Assembly (NCBI GenBank): GCA_031287585.1
Contig: JAITST010000057.1
Location: forward strand, 1 to 21,231
From: Planctomycetaceae bacterium
Lineage (GTDB): Bacteria > Planctomycetota > Planctomycetia > Pirellulales > Thermoguttaceae
Length of the DNA stretch: 21,231 nt
Reading direction: 5' to 3'
Shown here in pieces: positions 9,701 to 17,420 of this stretch. The notes under the pieces are model-generated. The model did not search any database and was not told where the DNA came from. It worked only from the letters and a program-made list of their open reading frames with translations. The position numbers and the translations under genes are program-made. How positions within the stretch are numbered: the stretch's first letter is position 1; every line of letters begins with the position of its first letter.

Positions 9701-10588
9701 CGACTTGTAATCGTCGGAAACTTTGAGAATGGCGATAGCGTAGATGTCGATATTCTGTTGAGCAATCGCGGCAAGTCCCCAAAAAAACGCGCTCGCGGAC
9801 GCGGCGACGCAGAGCGAACGATAACTGAAAAGAGTACGTAAATCGCGATACGTTTGAAGCGGGAAGTTGTATGGGAATTTCGCGTTCGGGTCAAGAGCGG
9901 CAAGCGGCGTGATAAAAATGCTTGACACGAATCCAACAACCGCAACACCGAGCAGCGTTATCATCCAAAGGTAAGGGCGTACCGTACCGCCCGTTCCGAC
10001 GACGGGCATCTTCGTCGCATCAAGTTCGGTTGTCATCATACCGAGTTGACTGCCGACAACAGTACCGGCTATAACCGCTATCATAGTTGACATCGCGATA
10101 AGACCGTTCGCGGCTGTAAGTTTTTCGGTTGGTACAAGGTCTGGAACGCTGCCGTATTTCGACGGACTGAAGAATGCCGCCTGTATCGCCAACATCGCCA
10201 TCACGACCAACATCCCGTAAACATTCTGACAATAAATCGCGACAAAACCGATGAGTATAATAACGATTTCCGCCGCCTTCGCGGTTATCATTACGTTACG
10301 GCGGCTGAACTTGTCTGTACAATAACCGGCAGTCGAGGCGAACAAGATAAACGGCAAAAACAAAGTCGCCCCGCCGACCGCGAGAATAATTTTACGGTTC
10401 TCATCCCCGTCCCAGCCGACACAAGCGTTACCGACAGGAATAATGAACCAACGAAAAATGTTGTCGTTCATCGCAACAAGGAATTGAGTAATGAGCAGCG
10501 CGACAAAACCGCGATTCCAGAGCGATTTAGGAACGCGGGTTGTGTCTGAATTGACACCGTTTGAACTATCTACTGAATTAGTTTGCAT
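6785..10588 (-). CDS. MFS flippase / PlsC acyltransferase / acyl-ACP (CoA) synthetase fusion, LplT-Aas-like
   Basis: Three domains in order. Residues ~20-420 form an MFS transporter with about 12 hydrophobic segments and MFS loop motifs (DKFSRRN, 92-98); it resembles the lysophospholipid flippase LplT. A charged low-complexity linker (~432-492, rich in K, S, D, E) and two membrane segments (~503-545) follow. Residues ~550-715 are a PlsC/LPLAT acyltransferase with the NHxxxxD catalytic box (NHVSYLD, 563-569) and FPEGG (633-637). Residues ~780-1262 are an AMP-forming acyl-adenylate ligase with TSGSTGQPKG (905-914), GYGTTELSP (1042-1050), YTTGD (1129-1133) and a C-terminal catalytic Lys in GTGKLDL (1247-1253). 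In E. coli, LplT and Aas (PlsC plus ligase) are separate proteins from adjacent genes that import and re-acylate lysophospholipids; here all three parts are one inner-membrane polypeptide. The family role is established, the exact substrate is inference. It is divergent from a TetR gene. Confidence 0.93.
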   Translation of the reverse strand: MQTNSVDSSNGVNSDTTRVPKSLWNRGFVALLITQFLVAMNDNIFRWFIIPVGNACVGWDGDENRKIILAVGGATLFLPFILFASTAGYCTDKFSRRNVMITAKAAEIVIILIGFVAIYCQNVYGMLVVMAMLAIQAAFFSPSKYGSVPDLVPTEKLTAANGLIAMSTMIAVIAGTVVGSQLGMMTTELDATKMPVVGTGGTVRPYLWMITLLGVAVVGFVSSIFITPLAALDPNAKFPYNFPLQTYRDLRTLFSYRSLCVAASASAFFWGLAAIAQQNIDIYAIAILKVSDDYKSYLVAILSLGIGAGSILAGVISRKRIELGLVPLGAFGITICAIILSFTPESCADGRSAALLSSGYIFAVIFMSLLGVFCGIYDVPMASFIQASSPKEIRGRILAAVNFMSFSFMFLFASVLFPILTQDEIPLPFIGRTQQAEQTPLEPKQRNIHDATDRLFDEMVEAQVDQRSKTGDSKSDDGKKSGENKSDENKPINYAIPVLGINANGVWLTTALMALVVAFALAWHYLLPLAVVLFKFVFTFIYRVKIVGLENIPADGAVLFVGNHVSYLDGFLVYVSLERQVRFFAHSKHISNQLLLHLADQAGVIPVLPGKKVVEALRMSRTALKNGEQLCIFPEGGITRTGGVRHFEPGFLAFLKGNEDTPIVPFYIGGLFGSMFSYANRGKLSLFPKRLKQSVVISFGKPVTHPRDPQQLQQIVEELGVDTMREHGKRRLRIPQQKLIRNAKRKGFRKWMTDTTGVTLSGYSFLTALLIARHQLRKSVLKPDETNVGALVPMSVGGMVVNGAIAIDRRVVVNLNPTFGNDILNYCIEKAGLSHVLTSRRLIQRFPDMKLDADVICMEDLLAKATKVDKLLTLLYVIVTPSWLIDRQLGLHKVKQEDDLTIIFTSGSTGQPKGVQLSYGNVGHCARGFLDMIQLQKNDVTLCVLPFFHAFGYVGNFWLVTLSCCTGVLHYSPLDAKLIGELARKHKCTFAPLTPTFLRNYFRRCPREDFEKLNVVITGAEKLPLDLMDAWEQKYGIRPAEGYGTTELSPCAATNIVKVLQLDPYHPYLRDGSIGQPLPHTAMKVIDLDTGEDLPPNGVGMIVVKGPIVMKSYYRAPEMTDKVIQNRWYTTGDVGYRDEEGFVFITGRLTRISKIGGEMVPHVLIEERIQKIVKAATVKREKDDGLVDIAVTALPHETRGEQIIVLHRKLPLTVAEIRTIMIEDDFPKLWIPNENCFREVATIPILGTGKLDLAAVKKLAVSEFGTS

Positions 10589-10632
10589 AAATTGTTATTG
10601 AAAGGTTATTGCAAGTAATGGTAAGTTTGTGA

Positions 10633-10638
10633 TAAATT
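10633..10638 (+). promoter_or_regulatory. candidate -10 box for the tetR-family gene (with -35 at 10609-10614)
   Basis: TTGCAA at 10609-10614, an 18-nt spacer and TAAATT at 10633-10638 lie about 60 nt upstream of the proposed TetR start. The match is weak to moderate and is supported mainly by its position in the divergent intergenic region. Confidence 0.25.
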
Positions 10639-10668
10639 AGTGTGGTGCAAAAGTCATAAAACTCAACC

Positions 10669-10697
10669 ATTTTACACACTATTCACCAACATTGCAA
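10669..10697 (-). promoter_or_regulatory. candidate promoter for the MFS/acyltransferase/ligase fusion, with possible operator half-sites
   Basis: On the minus strand TTGCAA (10697-10692), a 17-nt spacer and TAAAAT (10674-10669) lie about 80 nt upstream of the fusion gene. CACACT (10675-10680, plus strand) sits in the spacer against the -10 box and has an inverted partner AGTGTG at 10639-10644. These could be half-sites for the adjacent TetR protein, although a 30-nt gap is long for one TetR dimer. The 29-nt promoter strongly resembles that of the 311-residue ABC permease (18738-18766). Confidence 0.4.
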
Positions 10698-10699
10698 CT

Positions 10700-11302
10700 A
10701 TGACCATACCCGTTGACCACGAACAACGCCGAATCGCAATTTTGGAAACCGCGTTTGAACTCTTCGCCGCAGACGGTTACGGCGGTGTAACGTACCAGAA
10801 GATTGCGGACGGTTGTGACATTGCGAGAACGTCAATTTATCGTTACTTCAAAAGCAAGGAAGAAATTTTCACTTACGCAATAATCCTGACAACAAACAAA
10901 CTAACAGCGATAACAGAAAAGGTACTGGAAAGAACCGACTGGACAGCGATAGAAAAAATAACAAGAATAATGCACATAACAGTTCGTCTGCTGGCGGACA
11001 ACAAAGTATTCCTGACAGTGGTATTAGACTACGCCTTAACACAAAAACAGACCGGCAACGATATAAAACGCCGTGTACGCCGTCACACTTTCGGAATGAA
11101 ATACATCTTATACCGCCTACTGAAAGACGCAGCCCAAAACGAAGAAGTAAAAATAAAAAAGCCGGAAATAGTGTCAACGCACCTATACAGTTTTTTGGAA
11201 TCGTTTGTACTAAACCTAACAGTAACAAACGCCCAAGATACAAAAGATTGTCTGGAATCAATTGATAGTTATATTGAGTCGATAAAGAATGGTGATACGT
11301 AG
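10700..11302 (+). CDS. TetR/AcrR-family transcriptional regulator
   Basis: The protein has 200 residues from the ATG at 10700; an in-frame start at 10640 would add a 20-residue N-terminus unlike the family and would run through the putative promoters. The N-terminal DNA-binding domain is clear: RIAILETAFELFAADGYGGV (11-30), then the helix-turn-helix TYQKIADGCDIARTSIYRYF (31-50) and KSKEEIFTYAI. The rest is an all-helical ligand/dimerisation domain with no recognisable ligand signature. It is transcribed away from the lipid-acylation fusion gene, the usual layout for a TetR protein that represses itself and its neighbour; a lipid or acyl-CoA ligand is plausible inference. From about 10870 the codons become strongly A-ending (ACA, ATA, GTA), unlike the first part of the gene. 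No Shine-Dalgarno sequence. Confidence 0.92.
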   Translation: MTIPVDHEQRRIAILETAFELFAADGYGGVTYQKIADGCDIARTSIYRYFKSKEEIFTYAIILTTNKLTAITEKVLERTDWTAIEKITRIMHITVRLLADNKVFLTVVLDYALTQKQTGNDIKRRVRRHTFGMKYILYRLLKDAAQNEEVKIKKPEIVSTHLYSFLESFVLNLTVTNAQDTKDCLESIDSYIESIKNGDT

Positions 11303-11355
11303 GAGCAACAAATTGATTGGCAAAACAGCGATCCGAAACATTCAAGTTGAAAATA

Positions 11356-11364
11356 TGGTACAAT
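11356..11364 (+). promoter_or_regulatory. candidate extended -10 promoter for the type IIG R-M gene
   Basis: TGGTACAAT at 11356-11364 fits an extended -10 (TG, one base, TACAAT). There is no good -35 box at 17 nt. It lies in the 197-nt AT-rich gap between the TetR gene and the R-M gene, about 135 nt before the R-M start. A direct repeat of ATGTAC (two copies with 11 nt between) lies further downstream in the same gap. Confidence 0.25.
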
Positions 11365-11499
11365 GAGAGCCGAGAAAAATCTTCCGCCTTTTTAACCGTG
11401 TAATTGTTTTTTTCCAATGCCGAATGATGTACAAATCAGAATTATGTACTTTATCTCACCTGTTCAAAAACACAATTAAAATCGCTTTCGATATGTAAT

Positions 11500-14334
11500 A
11501 TGACAAACAAGGAAACCGCTTACAAAAAGATTACAGAACTCGTTGAAAAATACTTACGGCAACGTGAGAATTATGAAGACGATAACTTCAATGAAGCACA
11601 AACACGAATTGATTTTATTAATCCTTTCTTTGAGGCACTCGGCTGGGATATTGACAACAAATCTGGTTATTCGGAATCGAATCGTGAGGTAATCCACGAG
11701 GATAAGGTTAAAGTCAACGGGACAACCAAAGTTCCAGACTACGCATTCCGGTTGGGCGGCGGTAACCGTTTGTTCTTTGTTGAAGCAAAAAAACCTAGCG
11801 ATAATATCAAAAACATCAATATCAAAAAATCAAATGAATCCGCCCAACAACTGCGGCGATACGCATGGCATAAGAAACTGGCAATCAGTATTCTTACAAA
11901 TTTCAAAGAATTTGCGGTGTATGATTGTACGGTTATGCCTAAACATTCCGACAATGCTTCGACGGGACGGCTTGCTTATCTCACTTGTCAAGATTATCTC
12001 AATCAAAAAGCGGACGCACGGAATGGCTTTGAATTTCTCTGGAATACGTTTTGTAAGGATAACGTTCTCAAAGGGGGCTTGGAGCGGTTTATCAAGAGTG
12101 ACACGTACAAAAGAGGAGCAGAAACTGTTGACGGCAAATTTTTACAACTTATAGATGGTTGGCGAATACGTTTAGCAAGGGAGATGTGCCGCTTAAATCC
12201 GCAACTGACTGAAGATGAACTGAACTTTGTCGTCCAACAAACTCTCGACCGAATCATTTTCCTGCGTATTGCGGAGGGGCGAGGAATAGAATCGCAAGAC
12301 TCACTAAAAAAGGCAACGGAACATGGAGATTTTTACAAAAATCTTTTTCACTTGTTTGTACAGGCAGATGAAAAATACAATTCGGGATTATTTGATTTTG
12401 AAAAAGACAGAATCAGTAAATTGCTTATCGTTGATAACCATGTTATAAAAGCAATTGTTAAAGACTTGTATCCTCCAAGTCCCTACGATTTTGTAAATAT
12501 ACCTGTTGAAATTTTAGGAACGGTTTATGAGCAATTCCTTGGTAAGACGATTCGCCTTACGCATGGACATCATATCAAAGTAGAAGAAAAGCCGGAGGTC
12601 ATTAAGACAGGCGGAGTTGTTTATACACCGCAATACATAGTCAATTATATCGTACAAAATACCATCGGTAGGTTAGTAGAGGGGAGAACGCCGAAAGAAG
12701 TATGTAAGATAAAGATTGTCGATCCTGCCTGTGGCAGCGGTAGTTTTCTTCTTGGAGTATATCAATACCTACTTGACTGGCACAGAGATTATTACTTGAA
12801 AAATACCAGTTCGTCAAAGGGAAGAAAGGATGATCCGCTTACGCCTCTTGGTCATTTGACGACAGCCGAAAAAAAACGTATTTTGCTTAATAACCTTTAC
12901 GGAGTAGATATTGATGTGAACGCAGTTGAAGTAACGAAATTGAGTTTACTGCTAAAATGTATGGAAGGAGAAACGGAAGCGAGCATTGAAACGCAGCGTC
13001 AATTGTTTCACGAAAGAGTTTTACCGTCCATTGATGATAATATCCGTGATGGTAACAGTCTTATTGATACCGATTTTTACGATAATAATTTAGAGTTTAG
13101 TGAGGAAAAAAATATAAAACCATTTAGTTGGAAAAGAGCGTTTCCTGACGTTTTCAAGCAAGGCGGGTTCGATGCTGTTATTGGAAACCCTCCGTATGTT
13201 ATGTTACAAAATCTTGAGACAAAAAGTATTTTTGACTATAGTCTAAAAAAATTCGTATCAGCGAAATATAAAATAGATGCTTATCAGCTTTTCATTGAAC
13301 GAGCCATCAGTTTGTCAAAAGAGAATGCGTTATTGGGTTTTATTACGCCGAATACTTACTTAAAAAACGTTCACGCAGAGCCATTGAGAAAGTTAATACT
13401 GGATTACACAATTATTCATGAAATTTTATTATTCTATTATTCCGTTTTTCCGACAACAAGCGTTGATACAAGTATTATCCTTTTAGAAAAAGGAAAAGCG
13501 TCAAAGAATACTAATCTACAAGTTAGCACTTCGGATACCATTTTTAAGGTAAAAAAATGTGCCAAAATCAAACAATCAACATTTTCCTGTAATACTCGAT
13601 GTAATTTCAATCTTTTCATTTCCGATAATGATTTGAAAATTTTGGACAAAATCGCGAAAAAATCCGTACCGCTTGAACATTACTGTGGTGCTTATTTTGG
13701 TATCCAGACTTTCGACAGGATAGAATATGTCAGTAAAATAAAAAAGAACAAGCACTATGAACCGGTTGTTGATGGTAGGAATATTGAACCGTATAGACTG
13801 ATTAATGCGGAAGAATATGTGCAATACATACCATCCGCAATCAAAAGCGGCGGTAATGAAGCAATATACAGACAAGATAGAATTGGTATCAGACAAATTG
13901 GAGTATTGCCGATTGCAACATTGATTCCGGCTAATATTTTCACGTTAAACACAATTTATAACGTATTCTTAAAAAATGAAGCGGATATAAATCTTAAATT
14001 TTTGTTGGGTATCATCAATTCCCAAGTTACAAAATATTTCTGGAAAAAGAAAAATTCCGACGAAAAAAGGACATTTCCTAAAATTAAAAAAGAGGCGATA
14101 CTTTCCATCCCTGTACCGAGTACTTCAAAAGATAACAAAGATTCACACGATACCATTGTCAGTCTCGTTGACCAACTTTTGAAACTGAATACAGAAAAGA
14201 GTACCGTAAAATTAACAACGAAATCGAAGCAGATTGTTGAAAAGATTGCGTACTGTGAACACAAAATCGACGATGCTGTTTATCAACTTTACAGACTAAC
14301 AAAAAATGAAATTGAAATTATCGAAGGAAAATAG
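11500..14334 (+). CDS. type IIG restriction-modification enzyme (Eco57I/TaqI-like fused nuclease-methyltransferase)
   Basis: One 944-residue polypeptide combines cutting, methylation and target recognition. The N-terminal nuclease shows a PD-(D/E)xK site: PD at 79-80 (KVPDYAFRL) and EAK at 95-97 (FFVEAKKP), resembling the N-terminal domain of type I R subunits. A helical connector follows (~150-370). The N6-adenine methyltransferase has SAM motif I DPACGSGSF (408-416) and catalytic motif IV NPPY (563-566, in FDAVIGNPPYVML). Residues ~690-900 match the TaqI-like specificity domain layout (YFGIQTFDR, VVDGRNIEPYRL, LLGIINSQVTKYFW, ISIPVPS). All key residues are present, so it is probably active. 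It is alone, without separate S, R or controller genes, consistent with type IIG. The gene is markedly more AT-rich than its neighbours, suggesting horizontal transfer. The recognition site cannot be read from the sequence. Confidence 0.93.
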   Translation: MTNKETAYKKITELVEKYLRQRENYEDDNFNEAQTRIDFINPFFEALGWDIDNKSGYSESNREVIHEDKVKVNGTTKVPDYAFRLGGGNRLFFVEAKKPSDNIKNINIKKSNESAQQLRRYAWHKKLAISILTNFKEFAVYDCTVMPKHSDNASTGRLAYLTCQDYLNQKADARNGFEFLWNTFCKDNVLKGGLERFIKSDTYKRGAETVDGKFLQLIDGWRIRLAREMCRLNPQLTEDELNFVVQQTLDRIIFLRIAEGRGIESQDSLKKATEHGDFYKNLFHLFVQADEKYNSGLFDFEKDRISKLLIVDNHVIKAIVKDLYPPSPYDFVNIPVEILGTVYEQFLGKTIRLTHGHHIKVEEKPEVIKTGGVVYTPQYIVNYIVQNTIGRLVEGRTPKEVCKIKIVDPACGSGSFLLGVYQYLLDWHRDYYLKNTSSSKGRKDDPLTPLGHLTTAEKKRILLNNLYGVDIDVNAVEVTKLSLLLKCMEGETEASIETQRQLFHERVLPSIDDNIRDGNSLIDTDFYDNNLEFSEEKNIKPFSWKRAFPDVFKQGGFDAVIGNPPYVMLQNLETKSIFDYSLKKFVSAKYKIDAYQLFIERAISLSKENALLGFITPNTYLKNVHAEPLRKLILDYTIIHEILLFYYSVFPTTSVDTSIILLEKGKASKNTNLQVSTSDTIFKVKKCAKIKQSTFSCNTRCNFNLFISDNDLKILDKIAKKSVPLEHYCGAYFGIQTFDRIEYVSKIKKNKHYEPVVDGRNIEPYRLINAEEYVQYIPSAIKSGGNEAIYRQDRIGIRQIGVLPIATLIPANIFTLNTIYNVFLKNEADINLKFLLGIINSQVTKYFWKKKNSDEKRTFPKIKKEAILSIPVPSTSKDNKDSHDTIVSLVDQLLKLNTEKSTVKLTTKSKQIVEKIAYCEHKIDDAVYQLYRLTKNEIEIIEGK

Positions 14335-14390
14335 TTGCACAACGATTAACATTGCGGTAATCCTTTCACTCCAAACAATTTCTTAAAAAC

Positions 14391-15224
14391 TCACCATCGC
14401 AAGCGGTATGCGTCAAAAACCGGTCCGTCAACGCATGTTCGTTTGTAGTCCCACTCGTTCGCGTTGTTTGCGTCTTGGTATTCTACCACGCAGCCGAAGC
14501 AGATTCCTAGTCCGCAACTCATTGGTGATTCCAGCGATACGTCGCACGGTAGTTTTAGCCGCTTTGCTTCGCTTGCCGCCGCCCGCAACATTGGTGACGG
14601 ACCGCACGCCAGAAGTTTTGTCCGCTCGTTATGTTTGTCAATCGAACTTCCAATTAGTTTGGTTATCAGTCCGCTATGTCCGAATGTTCCATCGTCAGTT
14701 GCTACCTTCACTTCGATACCCAGACTTTTGAAGTCGTCAATACACGAAATTCTTGTCTTTGTTTTTGCACCGTACAGAAACGTCAGACGCGGCGGATTCG
14801 GTGAACGTTGCCAATGTTGAATCAGTCGATAAAACGGCGTATGACCGCAACCGCCCGCGACCATTACGAAGTTGTCATAACGTTCACGTTCGTTATCGTC
14901 GCAACACCAGCCGTTGCCGAGCGTTCCCCAAACGTTGAGCGGCGTACCAACCGGCAACAACGAGAGCCGTTCGGTCATCTTGCCTACTACTAAATAAACA
15001 AAGTCCATCGAACCGTCGTCGAACGTGCGGTAAATTCCGAGCGGTCTGCCGAGCAGCGGGGCATCGCCAGCCGTCAAACGCAACATAACAAACTGACCCG
15101 GCATCGCTCGTTCCGCCAACTCTGTCGCAGAAATCCGCAAACGAAACGTCCGCTCCGCGACCAATTCGTTTTCAATAATCGTAGCGGTGTGATGTGATTT
15201 TTGTGGTGTGTTTGAACAAAACAT
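14391..15224 (-). CDS. pyrK: dihydroorotate dehydrogenase electron-transfer subunit PyrK-like
   Basis: PyrK passes electrons from dihydroorotate dehydrogenase (PyrD class 1B) through FAD and a [2Fe-2S] cluster to NAD+. I chose the ATG at 15224, seven nucleotides after the upstream permease stop; an earlier ATG at 15272 overlaps that gene by 41 nt and adds a tail not typical of the family. From this start there are 277 residues. The FAD-binding barrel has PGQFVMLR (42-49) and RPLGIYR (60-66), the NAD part has VAGGCGHTPFY (122-132), and LLACGPSPML lies at 204-213. The cluster ligands are C237, C242, C245 and C264 (CGLGICFGC ... RTCVDGPVF). No pyrD is in the window; PyrK-like subunits can also serve other flavoproteins. 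Probably co-transcribed with the permease before it. Confidence 0.9.
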   Translation of the reverse strand: MFCSNTPQKSHHTATIIENELVAERTFRLRISATELAERAMPGQFVMLRLTAGDAPLLGRPLGIYRTFDDGSMDFVYLVVGKMTERLSLLPVGTPLNVWGTLGNGWCCDDNERERYDNFVMVAGGCGHTPFYRLIQHWQRSPNPPRLTFLYGAKTKTRISCIDDFKSLGIEVKVATDDGTFGHSGLITKLIGSSIDKHNERTKLLACGPSPMLRAAASEAKRLKLPCDVSLESPMSCGLGICFGCVVEYQDANNANEWDYKRTCVDGPVFDAYRLRW

Positions 15225-15231
15225 GTGTAAA

Positions 15232-17097
15232 TCAATCAGCCGTTCGTCCTGTCGCGATGTCAAATTCCGCAATCGCCGGTATGAGCATCGCTAACGTTGT
15301 AAAACCATAAGCGATTATGCCGACTAAAAAGCCGAGATGTAACGAACCGTGCAGCAAACTTGTTATGATGTAAAACGTCGAAGGCGGCAACATAAACGCT
15401 GCCCACGCGATTGCCCGTGACGGGTTTCGTCCGCCGAGTGTAACGTAAAGTCCCGCGCCGCCGCCGACCATAAACGCGACAAACGGTTGCAGTTGTGCTT
15501 CAAACGAACCGCTGAACACGACCATTATCCATATACACGCCGTTATCCCGACAAACAAAAAGAACACCGTTCCTAAACTCATCGCCGCCGCAGTTCGTGT
15601 GTTTTCGTTGTTCATACCGATATGCAAACCTATCATCGCAGCAAAAACGAAAAGCATTGTACAGCCAGCAACCAGAAAAACAAGCGGCGTAAAGTCGATA
15701 CAGCGGTTGAAGTACAACGCGAAAAAAATCAATAGCGGCAGCCCGACGCACCACTTCATATTGTAAAAAATCCCAACCAGTTTTCCAAACACAAACTCTT
15801 TCGGCGATATGTCGCTGACGAGCAACAAGTCGAACGTTCCACCGTCGCGTTCGGAGGTCATCGACGAAATCGCCTGCGCGTTCACAAGAACCAGCGATAG
15901 AAACAGCAACGGTACAACCGCCCCCGCGATTTGCGCCGTATTCGGCGTAATATACTCCTGCACAACCGACCAGAGCGACCACGAACACATCAGGAAAAAC
16001 AGAATATACGTTGCGTGAATCGCCCACATTTTCCGCCCGTAAGCACGTGTCCGAATCTCACGCCACAGCACCGGATTATCCCAAACGTGACGCACTCGTC
16101 CCGGACTTACCGCGTGAACATTTACGTTACTATTTGCCGTTACTGTTTGTGTTGACAACGTTGCGTTACCGTTAGTGTTCTCGCTAACCGCGAGATGTTG
16201 TTCGTGATTAACTTTCGTATCAAACGTTATCGCGTCGAGCAACTGTTCTTCCGCCGCCGTGTTCCGAATCCACGTATCCTGTTCGAGTGTTGTCGAGCGT
16301 GTTTCGCGTGACGGATTCCAAATACGAACCATCGCGATTGCAATCAAGTTTATCACAACCGCAATCGCCGCTGCCGCGACCAGAAAATTTTGTACCGGCG
16401 TGAGACCGTTCGTTTCGATAGCGGGTTGTGCCGCAATCTGAATCGCGCGCCAAGGTGAGAACATTGCCGCCAACGTTACTGCGGAAACACCGTTAAAAGT
16501 TTTTCCGAGCATTCCGGCGTTGATAACTTCACAAACACCAATCCAAATCACTACCAACAAAACCGTAGCCGCTAACGCCTGAAACGTTTTGTCACGCCAG
16601 AGAGCAATCGTACTGCCGACACTGCCAAACGCGAGAATTGATAACAATGTTACCAACAGCACACGTAGTATCTGATAATACGAAACGCCGCCGAGCAAAA
16701 CAATGAACATAAAAACCGGCAAACTAAGCAGCAGCATTGTGATAATCGGAAGCAAACTAGCCATAAGTTTTCCAAGTACCAACTCGAAGTTCGACAGCCG
16801 TGTCAGTAACAACAGAATCATCGTCTTCCGGTCTTTCTCCTGAGCAACAGCACCGGCGGAAAACATCGCGGCGAGAAATGTGAGCAGAATAAGTTGTATC
16901 GGAGCAAGCAATCCGAATAAAGTTTGTGCGAATCGTGCGAAGTCACCGACATCGGTTATCAATTGCGTACCGCTAAACACAAGCCATGCGGTAATAACAA
17001 TCAACAACAACACACCGACATAAAGCGACCGAGTCACATAAGTAACATCACGGCGTGGTGCAATAGCAATCTCTCGGTTAAATAAAGGACCGAACAT
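15232..17097 (-). CDS. ABC-2 type transporter permease, two fused permease halves
   Basis: This 621-residue membrane protein has two similar halves. Half one (1-260) starts PLFNREI and carries the ABC-2 coupling-type motif QEKDRKTMILLLLTR (86-100) followed by FELVLGK. Half two (~340-621) starts PVLWREI (342-348) and carries SERDGGTFDLLLVSD (415-429) followed by EFVFGK. Each half has about six hydrophobic segments. They are joined by a soluble, Thr/Asn-rich linker (~262-335). Such proteins pair with an ABC ATPase and usually export lipids, polysaccharides or peptides; no ATPase is present in the window and the substrate is unknown. The duplication means one polypeptide could form the whole membrane channel. 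It is followed by pyrK after 7 nt and preceded by the antitoxin after 76 nt. Confidence 0.88.
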   Translation of the reverse strand: MFGPLFNREIAIAPRRDVTYVTRSLYVGVLLLIVITAWLVFSGTQLITDVGDFARFAQTLFGLLAPIQLILLTFLAAMFSAGAVAQEKDRKTMILLLLTRLSNFELVLGKLMASLLPIITMLLLSLPVFMFIVLLGGVSYYQILRVLLVTLLSILAFGSVGSTIALWRDKTFQALAATVLLVVIWIGVCEVINAGMLGKTFNGVSAVTLAAMFSPWRAIQIAAQPAIETNGLTPVQNFLVAAAAIAVVINLIAIAMVRIWNPSRETRSTTLEQDTWIRNTAAEEQLLDAITFDTKVNHEQHLAVSENTNGNATLSTQTVTANSNVNVHAVSPGRVRHVWDNPVLWREIRTRAYGRKMWAIHATYILFFLMCSWSLWSVVQEYITPNTAQIAGAVVPLLFLSLVLVNAQAISSMTSERDGGTFDLLLVSDISPKEFVFGKLVGIFYNMKWCVGLPLLIFFALYFNRCIDFTPLVFLVAGCTMLFVFAAMIGLHIGMNNENTRTAAAMSLGTVFFLFVGITACIWIMVVFSGSFEAQLQPFVAFMVGGGAGLYVTLGGRNPSRAIAWAAFMLPPSTFYIITSLLHGSLHLGFLVGIIAYGFTTLAMLIPAIAEFDIATGRTAD

Positions 17098-17173
17098 CTC
17101 GAATTGTTTTTGAGGTTAAATGAACATTAAATAAAAATACGCAATAGGAGTGAAAAAATTCTATATCATTCCG

Positions 17174-17419
17174 TCAGACATCAATTCCTCTTTCATCTCT
17201 CCCGTCCCTTATCGCGTCAATTATATCTTTCATAGATACATTGACGTTTACACCTTTTATATCTTCCAACGGGGACTTTCCTTGTTTCACCTTCTCATTC
17301 ATTGAGATTAGTTTAAATTTACTCCCGTCTTTACGGGTTATTATCACATCTTCCTTCAATGCCGTATTCAACACGTCAGAAAAATTTTGTTTTGCTTCCG
17401 AATAATTATATGTTCTCAT
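17174..17419 (-). CDS. Phd/YefM-family antitoxin
   Basis: The ATG at 17419 is chosen over the one at 17431 because a clear Shine-Dalgarno GGAGG (17429-17425) lies 5 nt before it; this is one of the few strong ones in the window. The product has 81 residues. The N-terminal DNA-binding fold is typical of Phd/YefM: YNYSEAKQNFSDVLNTALKE, then VIITRKDGSKFKLISM. The charged C-terminus (DIIDAIRDGRDERGIDV) would be the toxin-binding part. Such antitoxins neutralise a toxin and repress their own operon. No intact toxin gene lies downstream; only a 3' fragment of a PIN-like gene lies upstream and overlaps the ribosome-binding site. It is probably an orphan left by decay of a toxin-antitoxin pair, inserted between two ABC permease genes. 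Confidence 0.88.
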   Translation of the reverse strand: MRTYNYSEAKQNFSDVLNTALKEDVIITRKDGSKFKLISMNEKVKQGKSPLEDIKGVNVNVSMKDIIDAIRDGRDERGIDV

Positions 17420-17420
17420 T

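Noticed and set aside
10869..11417. 182-codon minus-strand frame, Leu-rich and apparently hydrophobic
   Set aside because: It lies antisense to the TetR gene; the hydrophobicity arises from A-ending codons on the sense strand. The TetR helix-turn-helix is unmistakable.
11303..11499. Possible controller-protein gene or C-box for the R-M enzyme
   Set aside because: No open frame of useful size and no C-box-like symmetry; only a short ATGTAC direct repeat and an extended -10 candidate are visible.
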